The notes beneath the pieces are model-generated. The model ran no database searches. It was given only the letters and a program-made list of their open reading frames with translations, and was not told where the DNA came from. Below, in pieces: positions 18,524 through 26,899 of a stretch of DNA of 64,000 nt. The translations under genes were made by a program, and so were the position numbers. Location: contig OZ252296.1 of assembly GCA_965250245.1 (NCBI GenBank), positions 1,364,001 through 1,428,000 on the forward strand, given 5' to 3'. This DNA is from JABDIP01 sp965250245. GTDB lineage: Bacteria; Pseudomonadota; Alphaproteobacteria; DSM-16000; Inquilinaceae. The first letter of the stretch is position 1, and every line of letters begins with the position of its first letter.

Positions 18524-19142
18524 CAGCATGCAGGCAGCGGCCGAGAGCCCTCTGGCCTACCTCGATCTTCCGGCGTACGCGTCGCCGCGCCAAGACGGGA
18601 ATACGGGCGTACGCATGTCGGAGCGTACGCCCCATGGACGCATTTCCTTGCGGGGCGATCCCGGCGATCGCGCCTTCATGGCCGCGGTGGGTCAGGCGCT
18701 CGACATGGTCCTGCCGGCCGATGCGAACACCAGTGCGGTGGCCGGCGAGGCGACCGCCCTCTGGCTGGGGCCGGATGAATGGCTGCTCACCACCAACGCC
18801 GCAACGGCGCCTGATCTGGTCGAGACGCTGCGCGGCGCCCTGGCCGGGCTTGCCGCCGCGGTCGTCGATGTCAGTGATGCCGCCACGGTGATCACGCTGT
18901 CTGGCGCGGATGCCCGCGACGTGCTGGCCAAGGGCTGCCCGCTCGACATCCACGCCTCGGTCTTCGCGCCGGGCCGCGTGGCGCAGACCATCGTGGCGCA
19001 GGCGGACGTGATCCTGCACCGGGTCGATGACGGCTCCGGGGAGGCGTCCTTCGACATCCATGTACGCCGGTCCTTCGCCGAGTATCTCTGGCTTTGGCTG
19101 GCCGATGCGGGATTGGAATACGGGGTCGGCGTCGATCGCTGA
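18516..19142 (+). CDS. soxG: Sarcosine oxidase subunit gamma
   Basis: A 208-residue protein of the sarcosine oxidase gamma family, which resembles part of the GcvT fold. ATG 18516 overlaps the soxA stop by eight bases and gives a normal start (MADSMQAAAESPL). Family pieces visible are WLGPDEWLL and LSGADARDVLAKGCPLDIH. It completes the heterotetramer; loss of gamma usually abolishes assembly. The next gene, the dimethylglycine dehydrogenase-like flavoprotein, starts 57 bases later. Confidence 0.94.
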   Translation: MADSMQAAAESPLAYLDLPAYASPRQDGNTGVRMSERTPHGRISLRGDPGDRAFMAAVGQALDMVLPADANTSAVAGEATALWLGPDEWLLTTNAATAPDLVETLRGALAGLAAAVVDVSDAATVITLSGADARDVLAKGCPLDIHASVFAPGRVAQTIVAQADVILHRVDDGSGEASFDIHVRRSFAEYLWLWLADAGLEYGVGVDR

Positions 19143-19199
19143 CCGCAAGACACGCCGGCCATCGACGGGATGGTTGCCGGCAGGGAATGGGAGGCTCGG

Positions 19200-21632
19200 A
19201 TGAAGTCCCATGCACGGGTCGTGGTCATCGGTGGCGGCGTGGTCGGCGTCAGCGTGCTCTATCACCTGGCCAAGAAGGGCTGGTCGGACGTGGTGCTGGT
19301 CGAGCGCACCGAGCTGACCGCCGGGTCCACCTGGCACGCCGCCGGCCTGCTGCCGCTGTTCAACATGAGCTACACGGTCGGCCAGCTGCACAAATACTCG
19401 GTCGACCTCTACAAGACCCTGGAGGAGGAGACCGGCCAGGAGGTCGGCTTCCACGTCACCGGCAATCTGCGCCTTGCCACCAACAAGGAGCGGATGGACG
19501 AGTACCAGAAATATTGCGGCACCGCGAACACCATCGGCGTGCCCTTCGAGATGATCGGCCCGGCCGAGATCAAGGAGCTGTGGCCGCTGTGCAATACCGA
19601 CGGCCTGGTCGGCGCCCTGTTCCATCCCGATGACGGCCACATCGCCCCGGTCGACCTGACCAATGCCCTGGCGATCGGCGCCCGCAACCGCGGGGCCGAG
19701 ATCTATCGGCACACCCAGGTGACCGGCATCGCCCAGACGCCGTCCGGCGAGTGGCAGGTCAAGACCGACAAGGGCGACATCACCTGCGAGCACGTGGTCT
19801 GCGCCACCGGCAACTATGCCCGCCAGACCGGCGCCATGGTCGGGCTGGACGTGCCGGCGATCCCGGTGCAGCACCAGTACATCGTCACCGACGCCCACCC
19901 GGCGCTCATCGAGCGCAAGGAGGCCGGCCTGCCGGAGATGGCGGTGCTGCGCGAATCCGATGCGTCCTACTACCTGCGCGAAGAGCGCCAGGGCATGATC
20001 CTGGGCCCGTACGAGAAGGGCGCGCCGGCCTGCTTCGTCGACGGGGTACCGGACAGCTTCGGACAGGACCTGTTCCCGGGCGATCTGGAACGGTTGGAGC
20101 CGCATGTCGAGGCGGCCATGAACCGGGTGCCGATCTTTGCCGAGGCCGGCATCAAGAACATCATCAACGGCCCGATCTCCTACACGCCGGACGGAAGCCC
20201 GATGGTCGGCCCGGCCTGGGGGCTGAAGAATTTCTGGCTGTCGGAAGGCCACAGCTTCGGCGTCACCGCCGCCGGCGGCTCCGGCTGGCAGCTTGCCGAG
20301 TGGATCGTCGAGGGCGAGCCCGGCATCGACATGCTGGACGTCGACCCGCGCCGCTTCGGCGCCTATGCCAACAAGGCCTACACCAAGGCCAAGAACGAGG
20401 AGGCCTACGAGCACGTCTTCATCATCCACTATCCGGATGAGGAGCGGCCCGCCTGCCGGCCCAACAAGACCAGCCCGATCCACGACCGGCTGGATGCCCG
20501 TGGCGCCGTCTGGGGCCAGCGCTACGGCTGGGAGCGGCCGAACTGGTTCGCGCCGGAGGGCGTTGAGCGCAAGGACGTCTGGAGCTTCCGCCGCACCAAC
20601 TATTTCGAGCATGTCGGCAATGAATGCCGGACTCTGCGCGAGCGCGCCGGCCTGATCGACATCACCAGCTTCTCGAAGTTCCAGGTCTCCGGGCCGGGCG
20701 CGGAGGCGTTCCTGGACGGCATTGTCGCCCGGCGCATGCCCAAGAGCGTCGGGCGCATCAACCTGGCGCATGCGCTCACCCCGCGCGGCGGCGTGCGCTC
20801 GGAATTCACCATCATGCGCGACGGGCCGGAGAGCTTCTACCTGATCAGCTCCGGCGCCGCCGAGCGGTTCGACCACGATTTCCTGACCAAACGCGCACCC
20901 GACGACGGCAGCGTGCGCATCGACAACGTGACGACGGCCCATGGCGTGCTGGTGCTCGCCGGCCCCCGGTCGCGGGATATCCTGTCCAAGGTGACCGACA
21001 CGGATTTGTCCAATGAGGCGTTCCGCTGGCTGACCGGCCAGCACATCCTGATCGGCTCGGCACCGGTCCGTGCCATGCGGATCAACTTTGTCGGCGATCT
21101 GGGCTGGGAACTGCACCACCCGATCGAGTACCAGAACCACCTGTTCGACCAACTGGTCGCCGCCGGCGAGGAATTCGGCCTGGGCATGTGCGGCATGCGG
21201 GCCATGGACTCCCTGCGCATCGAGAAGTCCTACCGTATGTGGGGCCAGGATCTGACCCGCGACTACACGATCCTTGAGGCCGGGCTCGGCCATTTCGCCA
21301 ATCTCGACAAGGGCGACTTCACCGGCCGTGAGGCGCTGATCGCGCAGAAGGAGGCGGGCATACCGCAGGCCTTCGTCACCCTGGAGGTCCAGCCCGACGA
21401 CGCCGACTGCCTGGGCAATGAGCCGCTCTACCTGGGCGACAAGATGGTCGGCCGATGCACGGCCGGAGCCTATGGCCACACGGTCGGCAAGAGCCTGGCG
21501 CTTGCCTATGTCGAGCCGGAGGTGGCCGAGCCCGGCACGGCGCTGGAAGTGATCATCCTTGGCCAGCGCTTCCCGGCCACGGTGATCCCGGAATCGCCAT
21601 ACGACCCGGAGAACGCATCGCTGCGGGGGTAG
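19200..21632 (+). CDS. Dimethylglycine/sarcosine dehydrogenase-like flavoprotein (FAD + GcvT domains)
   Basis: An 810-residue flavoprotein. Residues about 5-400 form a DAO-type FAD domain (VVVIGGGVVGVSVLYHLAK at 7-25). His46 in GSTWHAAGL occupies the position of the histidine that binds FAD covalently in dimethylglycine dehydrogenase. Residues about 420-800 are a GcvT-like folate domain. The expected reaction is oxidative N-demethylation with transfer of the C1 unit to THF. ATG 19200 is preceded by GGGAGG; a start at 19170 would add ten residues. It sits directly after soxG, so dimethylglycine-to-sarcosine-to-glycine is the likely flow. Sarcosine or another N-methyl compound as substrate is possible. 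Confidence 0.9.
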   Translation: MKSHARVVVIGGGVVGVSVLYHLAKKGWSDVVLVERTELTAGSTWHAAGLLPLFNMSYTVGQLHKYSVDLYKTLEEETGQEVGFHVTGNLRLATNKERMDEYQKYCGTANTIGVPFEMIGPAEIKELWPLCNTDGLVGALFHPDDGHIAPVDLTNALAIGARNRGAEIYRHTQVTGIAQTPSGEWQVKTDKGDITCEHVVCATGNYARQTGAMVGLDVPAIPVQHQYIVTDAHPALIERKEAGLPEMAVLRESDASYYLREERQGMILGPYEKGAPACFVDGVPDSFGQDLFPGDLERLEPHVEAAMNRVPIFAEAGIKNIINGPISYTPDGSPMVGPAWGLKNFWLSEGHSFGVTAAGGSGWQLAEWIVEGEPGIDMLDVDPRRFGAYANKAYTKAKNEEAYEHVFIIHYPDEERPACRPNKTSPIHDRLDARGAVWGQRYGWERPNWFAPEGVERKDVWSFRRTNYFEHVGNECRTLRERAGLIDITSFSKFQVSGPGAEAFLDGIVARRMPKSVGRINLAHALTPRGGVRSEFTIMRDGPESFYLISSGAAERFDHDFLTKRAPDDGSVRIDNVTTAHGVLVLAGPRSRDILSKVTDTDLSNEAFRWLTGQHILIGSAPVRAMRINFVGDLGWELHHPIEYQNHLFDQLVAAGEEFGLGMCGMRAMDSLRIEKSYRMWGQDLTRDYTILEAGLGHFANLDKGDFTGREALIAQKEAGIPQAFVTLEVQPDDADCLGNEPLYLGDKMVGRCTAGAYGHTVGKSLALAYVEPEVAEPGTALEVIILGQRFPATVIPESPYDPENASLRG

Positions 21633-21940
21633 AGGCCTCCCATTGCCGCGAGGCGTGCCGCAACCGACGGGCGTATAGGGCCCGGCTTCCAGCGGTCGCC
21701 GCAGCCTGATTGACAGGGCGCCCGGGCCACCTATCATCCGGGCAGCGCGGCGGTCGCCTCAAGCAATTGCCTGGATGCGCCTTGCGTGATCCGGGGTCTC
21801 CGGGGTTACCCCGGGGATGACTTCATATGCAACCAGCACGCTGCATAACCGCGCCGTGGGCTTTGCCCACACAGGGTAATGCACGACACGACGGGTTGAG
21901 GTGACCGCCGCGCCGTCTTTGCGATGTTCGGGGGCGCTGG
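21633..21940. other. 308-base non-coding stretch upstream of the reverse transcriptase with hairpins
   Basis: No gene with coding character is seen. Several perfect short palindromes are packed in the half nearest the RT: a 6-base stem at 21800-21814 (loop TTA) inside a CCGGGG-rich tract, CAGC-AC-GCTG at 21834-21843, and a 6-base stem with TTT loop at 21856-21870. The first resembles a degenerate copy of the GC-rich repeat at 55412. Retron RTs are normally preceded by a structured msr-msd RNA, so this is where such an RNA would lie; I could not identify the a1/a2 repeats with confidence. Confidence 0.4.
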
Positions 21941-23269
21941 GTGAATCCGCGAAAGGCAGTTGCGAGGGACTTGGCGACGGTGCTGGCCGGCGGAGCGTGG
22001 ACCCGCGCCGCGCTGGAGCGGCGGGCGCACACGGTGCTCGGGGCCGGCGCGAAGAAGTCCGTGCGCGGCCTGGTCGACGAGGTGATCGAACGCGCCGGGA
22101 CGCCCTATGCACCGCCGCCGGACCGGCTGGCCCGCCTGATCCTCGACTGCCGCGTCTTCAATCGGGCGTCGATGCGCGCCAGGCGGCTGGCGGGAACCGA
22201 GGGCCCGGTGCTGTCGAATCCGCGGTTCTGGGCACTTCCCGCATTCCGCGACGCCTCCGTGCCCAGGCTCACCACTGTGACGGAGCTGGCCGAATGGCTC
22301 GGCCTGGCGCTGCCGGAGCTCGAATGGATGTCCGATGCCCGGCGGCAGCATGGCCGGACCGAAACCCGCGCCCTGCAGAACTACACTTGTAACTGGGTGT
22401 CGAAACGGTCCGGCGCCTTGCGGCTGCTGGAGGCGCCGAAGATGCGGCTGAAGGCAGTCCAGCGCCGGATATTGCGGGAAATTCTGGACCCGATCCCGGT
22501 CCATGACGCCGCACATGGCTTCGTCCGCGGCCGGTCCTGCCTCAGCGCGGCCCAGCGCCATGGTGGCGAAAGGATCGTCATCGGGCTCGATCTGCGCGAC
22601 TTCTTCCTGACGGTGCCGGTGGGCCGCGTGCACGGGCTGTTCCGCTGCATCGGGTATCCCTGGCCTGTCGCGCGTGCCCTGACCGGACTGTGCACCACGG
22701 CAACGCCGGCATCCGTGATCGCGTCGGCGCCGACCGCCTGGCGCGACCAGGAGCGTTATCGATTCATGCACCTGCCCCAGGGCGCCCCGACCTCTCCGGC
22801 CCTGGCCAATCTCTGCGCCCATCGCCTGGATTGCCGCCTGCACGGTCTGGCCGGCCGCTTGGAGGCGCAGTACACGCGCTACGCGGATGATCTGGCGTTT
22901 TCCGGCGGTGAGGCGCTGGACGCCGATATCGGGCCGTTCCTGCGGGCCATATCGGCGATCGTGGAGGATGAGGGCTTCGCGCTCAACGAGGCCAAGACCC
23001 GGATCATGCGCCGACACCGCCGGCAACAGGTAACGGGGCTGGTGGTCAACGACCATCTCAACTTGCCGCGCCGGGACTATGACCGGCTGAAAGCCATCCT
23101 GCACAACTGCCTGCGCCACGCGCCGGCGGCGCAGAACCGCGACGCCCACACCGATTTCCGCGCCCATCTCGATGGCCGGGTCACCTGGGTTGAAACCGTC
23201 AACCGCCGGCGCGGCCTGAAGCTGCGGCAGATGTTCGAGGCCATCGACTGGGGCCCGGCTGGCCCCTAG
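21941..23269 (+). CDS. Retron-type reverse transcriptase
   Basis: A 442-residue RNA-directed DNA polymerase with an N-terminal extension of about 140 residues. Motifs in order: RLLEAPKMRLKAVQRRIL, HDAAHGFVRGRS (188-199), motif A GLDLRDFF, motif B QGAPTSPALAN (280-290), catalytic YADD (314-317), and VTGLVVN (364-370), the VTG block typical of retron RTs. The usual NAxxH reads AAQRH here. The length and N-terminal extension recall myxobacterial retron RTs. GTG 21941 is the first possible start after an in-frame stop at 21902. The following HNH gene is on the same strand, and the last 33 codons recur at 24392. Confidence 0.85.
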   Translation: MNPRKAVARDLATVLAGGAWTRAALERRAHTVLGAGAKKSVRGLVDEVIERAGTPYAPPPDRLARLILDCRVFNRASMRARRLAGTEGPVLSNPRFWALPAFRDASVPRLTTVTELAEWLGLALPELEWMSDARRQHGRTETRALQNYTCNWVSKRSGALRLLEAPKMRLKAVQRRILREILDPIPVHDAAHGFVRGRSCLSAAQRHGGERIVIGLDLRDFFLTVPVGRVHGLFRCIGYPWPVARALTGLCTTATPASVIASAPTAWRDQERYRFMHLPQGAPTSPALANLCAHRLDCRLHGLAGRLEAQYTRYADDLAFSGGEALDADIGPFLRAISAIVEDEGFALNEAKTRIMRRHRRQQVTGLVVNDHLNLPRRDYDRLKAILHNCLRHAPAAQNRDAHTDFRAHLDGRVTWVETVNRRRGLKLRQMFEAIDWGPAGP

Positions 23270-23353
23270 GTCGCGCGGTGTCGGAGGTCGATCATTGCTT
23301 TGCTAGCCAAAGGGTTTTGTTGGCGTCCCGCCAAGAAAGCACACAGGAAATCC

Positions 23354-24250
23354 ATGGCGTTCGGCGTCTTCATCCACCGAACTGACTCGATCTATGATGA
23401 CGTCCCATCTGAGCGATATCAGTTCCCAAGACAATACCTCTCCCGTGCTCAGCAGTGTGAGGGGGACTGGATCGTCTATCTCGAGCCGAGCAAGGTGAGA
23501 CACACGAAAGGCTATTTCGCGGCCGCCAGGGTCCAGGAGATCATTCCCGACCCAAGGCAGGACGATATGTACCTCGCGATCATAGAACCGGGGACCTACC
23601 TCGACTTCGGTGATCCGGTTGCGTTCCGCGACAGCGCCGGTGTGGTTGAACGGGGGCTCCTGAATGACGCAGGAAACATCTCAGGCAGGGCACAGTCCGC
23701 CGTCCGAACGCTTTCATCGTCGGACTTTGCTGAAATCGTTGAACGCGGCCTTGGGCGAGATGAGGACCTGCTCCCCCGCATGGGCGAGGCGCCCATCCCC
23801 GGCATTGCCGAGGCCCGCCAGGAATACGTTCACCTCACTGCCAGGGACCGGGTCGATCAATTGACCAACCGGGCGGTCAGGGACAGGAATTTCCGTAAGA
23901 CTGTCCTGAAGGCTTACGGTGAACGCTGTGCGCTAACCGGGCTGAGGCTGATCAATGGTGGTGGTCGGGCCGAGGTGGAAGCCGCCCATATCAGGCCAGT
24001 TGAACATGATGGCCCCGATATCGTCAGCAATGGCATCGCCCTCGCTAGGACAGCGCACTGGATGTTCGACCGTGGTTTGGTAGGGCTGGCCGATGACCTG
24101 ACGATCCTTATTTCCCGTCAATCCAACAACTTCGATGCCGTGTCATCCATGATCAATGACACGGGCGCCCTATTGCCGCCCATGCGGCCCTCGGACAGGC
24201 CGCGAACTCTGTTCGTGGCCTGGCACCGCGAGAACTGCTTCAAGCACTAG
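23354..24250 (+). CDS. HNH endonuclease with N-terminal PUA/EVE-like region
   Basis: A 298-residue protein. The C-terminal HNH_2-type domain (about residues 190-250) has CALTG at 192-196, the AAHIRPV histidine (212), Asn226 in SNGIAL and His235 in AHWMFDRGL, the H-N-H catalytic set. The N-terminal part (about 1-110), with GDWIVYLEPSKV and GYFAAARVQEIIPDP, looks to me like a PUA/EVE-type modified-base or RNA-binding fold; that is pattern recognition, not proof. ATG 23354 gives a good N-terminus; TTG 23300 with GGAGG at 23283 is an alternative. Likely role is DNA cleavage in defence, alone or with the RT. Confidence 0.8.
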   Translation: MAFGVFIHRTDSIYDDVPSERYQFPRQYLSRAQQCEGDWIVYLEPSKVRHTKGYFAAARVQEIIPDPRQDDMYLAIIEPGTYLDFGDPVAFRDSAGVVERGLLNDAGNISGRAQSAVRTLSSSDFAEIVERGLGRDEDLLPRMGEAPIPGIAEARQEYVHLTARDRVDQLTNRAVRDRNFRKTVLKAYGERCALTGLRLINGGGRAEVEAAHIRPVEHDGPDIVSNGIALARTAHWMFDRGLVGLADDLTILISRQSNNFDAVSSMINDTGALLPPMRPSDRPRTLFVAWHRENCFKH

Positions 24251-24360
24251 GGCACGTAAGCGTTGGCGCTGGCGACCAACATTTTTGCCTGCAATCAGCA
24301 TAGGAACACAGCGCTCAACTTCACTCGGATATGGACCCGGCACAATTTCGGCGCCCATGG

Positions 24361-24391
24361 CGCTGCGACGGCGCTCCTTCAGGCGACCGAG
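24361..24391 (-). pseudogene. Remnant of a DUF1289-gene 3' end
   Basis: Read on the reverse strand, this short stretch (with the bases just beyond it) encodes EILGRLKERRR, the same residues as in the intact DUF1289 gene at 26441-26677. The two DNA stretches differ at only about two of 30 positions. It ends exactly where similarity to the RT 3' end begins and is flanked by imperfect 14-base direct repeats (24345-24358 and 24393-24406). It cannot make a protein. Confidence 0.5.
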
Positions 24392-24523
24392 GATTTCCGC
24401 GCCCATCTCGACGGCCGGGTCACCTGGGTGGAGACCGTCAACCGCCGGCGCGGCCTGAAGCTGCGGCAGATGTTCGAGACCATTGACTGGCCGGACGACG
24501 AGATCCTGTCGCCGGCCTTCTGA
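24392..24523 (+). pseudogene. Duplicated C-terminal fragment of a reverse transcriptase
   Basis: Bases 24392-24490 match 23153-23251, the 3' end of the RT gene, at 94 of 99 positions and in the same reading frame (DFRAHLDGRVTWVETV...). This copy then continues with its own ending (DWPDDEILSPAF, stop at 24521-24523), whereas the intact RT ends DWGPAGP. It has no start of its own and no RT core, so it is a leftover. The HNH gene lies between the two copies, which suggests that the HNH gene came in, or part of a second RT was lost, by recombination. Confidence 0.8.
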
Positions 24524-24529
24524 GGATCG

Positions 24530-25024
24530 TCAGTTCAGCCACCAGATCGCGGTGTTGAGCACTGTCGCGAAGGCGACCCAGGCGAGTAGGGGAACGAGCA
24601 GCAGTCCGGCCGGCCGGTCGATGGTCCAGAACCGGCGTGTCGTGAACGCGATGGCGGCCAGCAGGACGAGCGCCACGACGATTGCGGCGCCCGGCATCCT
24701 GAGCCCGAAGAAGGTGGCCGACCAGGCGAGATTGAGCGCGAGTTGCACGCCGAACGCGGTCAGGGCCGTACGGCCGTCACGCCAGCCGGCCCGGCGCCAG
24801 ACCCGCCATGCGGCGATGGCCATCAGCAGGTAGAGGGCGGTCCAGACCGGCGCGAAGATCCAATCCGGCGGGTTGAAGGGCGGTTTGGCGAGGTCCTGGT
24901 ACCAGGTCCCGACCGATTGCGCCGTGATCAGCCCGCCCAATGCGGACACGGCGAAGCACAGAATGAGGGCGAGACACAGGGCCAGCGCGTCACGGGCCCT
25001 GATCGAGACTGACGTTGCATCCAT
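24530..25024 (-). CDS. tspO: TspO/MBR family protein (tryptophan-rich sensory protein)
   Basis: A 164-residue inner- or outer-membrane protein with five helices, the normal TspO length. The family block PPFNPPDWIFAPVWTALYLLMAIAAW is intact and LNLAWSATFF and TIDRPAGLLLVPLLAWVAFATVLN follow. ATG 25024 fits better than 25084, which would add a polar leader. TspO binds porphyrins and in Rhodobacter modulates photosynthesis-gene and stress responses. No tetrapyrrole genes are near. The stop lies six bases past the RT remnant, so this marks the end of the accessory patch. Confidence 0.92.
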   Translation of the reverse strand: MDATSVSIRARDALALCLALILCFAVSALGGLITAQSVGTWYQDLAKPPFNPPDWIFAPVWTALYLLMAIAAWRVWRRAGWRDGRTALTAFGVQLALNLAWSATFFGLRMPGAAIVVALVLLAAIAFTTRRFWTIDRPAGLLLVPLLAWVAFATVLNTAIWWLN

Positions 25025-25116
25025 GTTCGTACGCTCAGGTGACTGCAGGTCGATGCCGCATCTCCTAGCGATATGGCGCGGCACGCATCGCAGGCGAGCC
25101 CTGCGATGACCCGGCG

Positions 25117-25314
25117 CTAGGTGAGGACCGCGTACATGATCTCAGGCATGGCGAGGAGGACGATGATGGCGGCGGCGATCAACAGACACGTCGCGATGAA
25201 GATCATCATGGTGCCGCCGGTGAACCGGGCCAGCATGCGCAACCGGATCGTGAACCGCCGCGTCCGGCTCGTGTTCGGATCCAGCAGGTCCATCTCGTCC
25301 TTGGACAGAACCAT
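25117..25314 (-). CDS. Small single-span membrane protein, hypothetical
   Basis: A 65-residue protein with a charged N-terminal half (residues 1-30, rich in Arg/Asp) and one long hydrophobic helix at about 35-60. I do not recognise the family. It lies 36 bases downstream of the secreted protease on the same strand and may be co-transcribed with it. Overlapping frames on the other strand lack a comparable hydrophobic pattern, which is why I keep this one. Confidence 0.5.
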   Translation of the reverse strand: MVLSKDEMDLLDPNTSRTRRFTIRLRMLARFTGGTMMIFIATCLLIAAAIIVLLAMPEIMYAVLT

Positions 25315-25350
25315 CGTGCCCCCGCCTGCGTCTTTCCCCCGCCGTGCCGG

Positions 25351-26325
25351 CTATCGCGCGGCCGTGCCCGATGCGGTCGGCAATTCGGCCGGATCGGCAA
25401 ACAGCGTTCCGATGGATACCTCCTCAAGGTCGAAGATGTCCTTAAGGGGCCCGGCGTCCAGCACGCCGGTGTTGGTTGCAAAGGCAATCGGCACGCCCGA
25501 ACTGTCGAGGTGGAAGATCGGCCCTCCCGACGCGCCGTTCGACACCGTGCAATTGTGGATCACCAGCCCGTCAAGCATCGCGAGCAGCCCGCAGGCATGG
25601 GCGACCGACAACCGCGCATAGCCCAGATCTCCTGAGAAGCCCGCGGCACAGATCCGTGGCGGACGGTCCACATCCGGCGCGATCCAGGTGATACCTATGT
25701 CGCGCAGATGCTGTGGCAAAGCTGCTGGATCGGGGGCTGGCAACTCCCCGATCGTGTCGCCGCAATAGGCGCCCACCCTGCCGACAGGGTCGTCTGGCAT
25801 GGACCCCGGCTGCCCGGCGTGCAACGACCTGCCCCAGGTGCTGCCGAAGTAACCGACGCTGTCGCCGACATCGCCGGAGATCCGCAGCACCGCGAAATCC
25901 GACGCCGCCTCGACCATGCCCGGGAGCTTGACCGCGTCCTTTGGCACCGGTCGCGCAAGAACCTGGAGCGCATCGTAGGGCACCATTCCGTAATGGGTGT
26001 GGCGGACGACGCTGTAGCGCAGGTTCGGGATTTGGCGGCCGTCATCCTCCATCACGCAATGGCGGCTGGTCGCAACCGTGTCGCGACCGATCAGGAACCC
26101 CGTGCAGAGCGGGCCGTACATGGATCTGCCGTGAACGAGTCCGATCGACCGCCAAGGATAGGTGTTGTCGTTGATGACGACACGTGAATCCGGATCGAAC
26201 CACGACACGATCGACCGAAAGGTCTCCGAATGGGTGATCGGCGATTTGAGGTGTGGCGGAAGGAACCAGAAGCTGACGGCGATGAATACACACATCGCGA
26301 CAATGAAAATCGAAAGCTTCTTCAT
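25351..26325 (-). CDS. Secreted trypsin-like serine protease
   Basis: A 324-residue protein with an N-terminal membrane or signal helix (residues 3-21) and a chymotrypsin-fold domain. The catalytic triad can be read as His89 (TSRHC), Asp143 (ASDFAV) and Ser266 (NGASGGPIF). Cysteines at 74, 90, 189, 226, 245 and 259 could form disulphides, as expected for a periplasmic enzyme. It lacks PDZ domains, so it is not a DegP-type protease; the layout is more like the V8/trypsin-like peptidases that cut exposed peptides. Physiological substrate unknown. Confidence 0.85.
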   Translation of the reverse strand: MKKLSIFIVAMCVFIAVSFWFLPPHLKSPITHSETFRSIVSWFDPDSRVVINDNTYPWRSIGLVHGRSMYGPLCTGFLIGRDTVATSRHCVMEDDGRQIPNLRYSVVRHTHYGMVPYDALQVLARPVPKDAVKLPGMVEAASDFAVLRISGDVGDSVGYFGSTWGRSLHAGQPGSMPDDPVGRVGAYCGDTIGELPAPDPAALPQHLRDIGITWIAPDVDRPPRICAAGFSGDLGYARLSVAHACGLLAMLDGLVIHNCTVSNGASGGPIFHLDSSGVPIAFATNTGVLDAGPLKDIFDLEEVSIGTLFADPAELPTASGTAAR

Positions 26326-26440
26326 CGCGTCATCGGTTTGGTTTCCGACACGTCTCGCCGAGAATTCGAATACGAGTGTATCGTAACTCGAGCGCTACCA
26401 ACAATGTGCGCGTCGTCGGGCCGTGCGGGCGGCGACCGGA

Positions 26441-26677
26441 CTATCGCCGCCGGCGGCGTCTCGGGCGGCTGTCCGCCGGACTGGTTCGCCCGGCGGCGCG
26501 GCGGCGCTCCTTCAGCCGGCCGAGGATTTCCAGCCGTTCGGCATCGTCGGCCGAGAGCCAGCCGCCGATCTCGTCGGCCGTGCGCAGGCATCCCAGGCAC
26601 AGCCCCGTCTTCGGGTCGAGCTGGCACACGGCGATGCAGGGCGAAGGGATGGTCGGCGGGGTCGTCATCTCGGCCAT
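26441..26677 (-). CDS. DUF1289 domain-containing Cys-rich protein
   Basis: A 78-residue protein with the DUF1289 pattern: PSPCIAVCQLDPKTGLCLGCLRTADEIGGW, giving Cys14, Cys18, Cys27 and Cys30 as likely metal or cluster ligands, then a basic tail ending in a run of arginines. ATG 26677 or 26668 are both possible starts. The family is widespread in proteobacteria, often annotated as Fe-S or oxidoreductase-associated, with no settled function. A near-identical piece of its 3' part is found at 24361-24391. Confidence 0.85.
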   Translation of the reverse strand: MAEMTTPPTIPSPCIAVCQLDPKTGLCLGCLRTADEIGGWLSADDAERLEILGRLKERRRAAGRTSPADSRPRRRRRR

Positions 26678-26899
26678 TGCTGTTCGGGATTGTATGGAAT
26701 GGGCACCATGATTTTCCCGCATTGCCGAAGTAAGGCGGGTGGACCGACAAATCAAGCGATGCCGACGTCGTGCGGGTGGCGATGCCCCGTCCGGGGCCGG
26801 CCCGGCTATGCTACGCTTGTCGGTGCGTGCTCGGGATCCGCACCAGCCGTGCTGGGACGCCGATGCCGACACCGGCAAGATCAGCAAAGGGAGGCCAGG

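Noticed and set aside
18402..21737. Very long open frame on the reverse strand opposite soxA, soxG and the dehydrogenase gene (over 1100 codons)
   Set aside because: It is antisense to clearly recognisable enzymes, is rich in Arg/Gly/His/Ala as expected from GC-rich complement, and has no domain. The same holds for long antisense frames opposite formate-THF ligase, the TRAP permease and the indolepyruvate oxidoreductase (35108-37285).
23300..23353. TTG start for the HNH gene giving 18 extra residues
   Set aside because: The added residues are basic and unlike the family start MAFGVFIHR, and ATG 23354 has its own ribosome site; kept only as an alternative.
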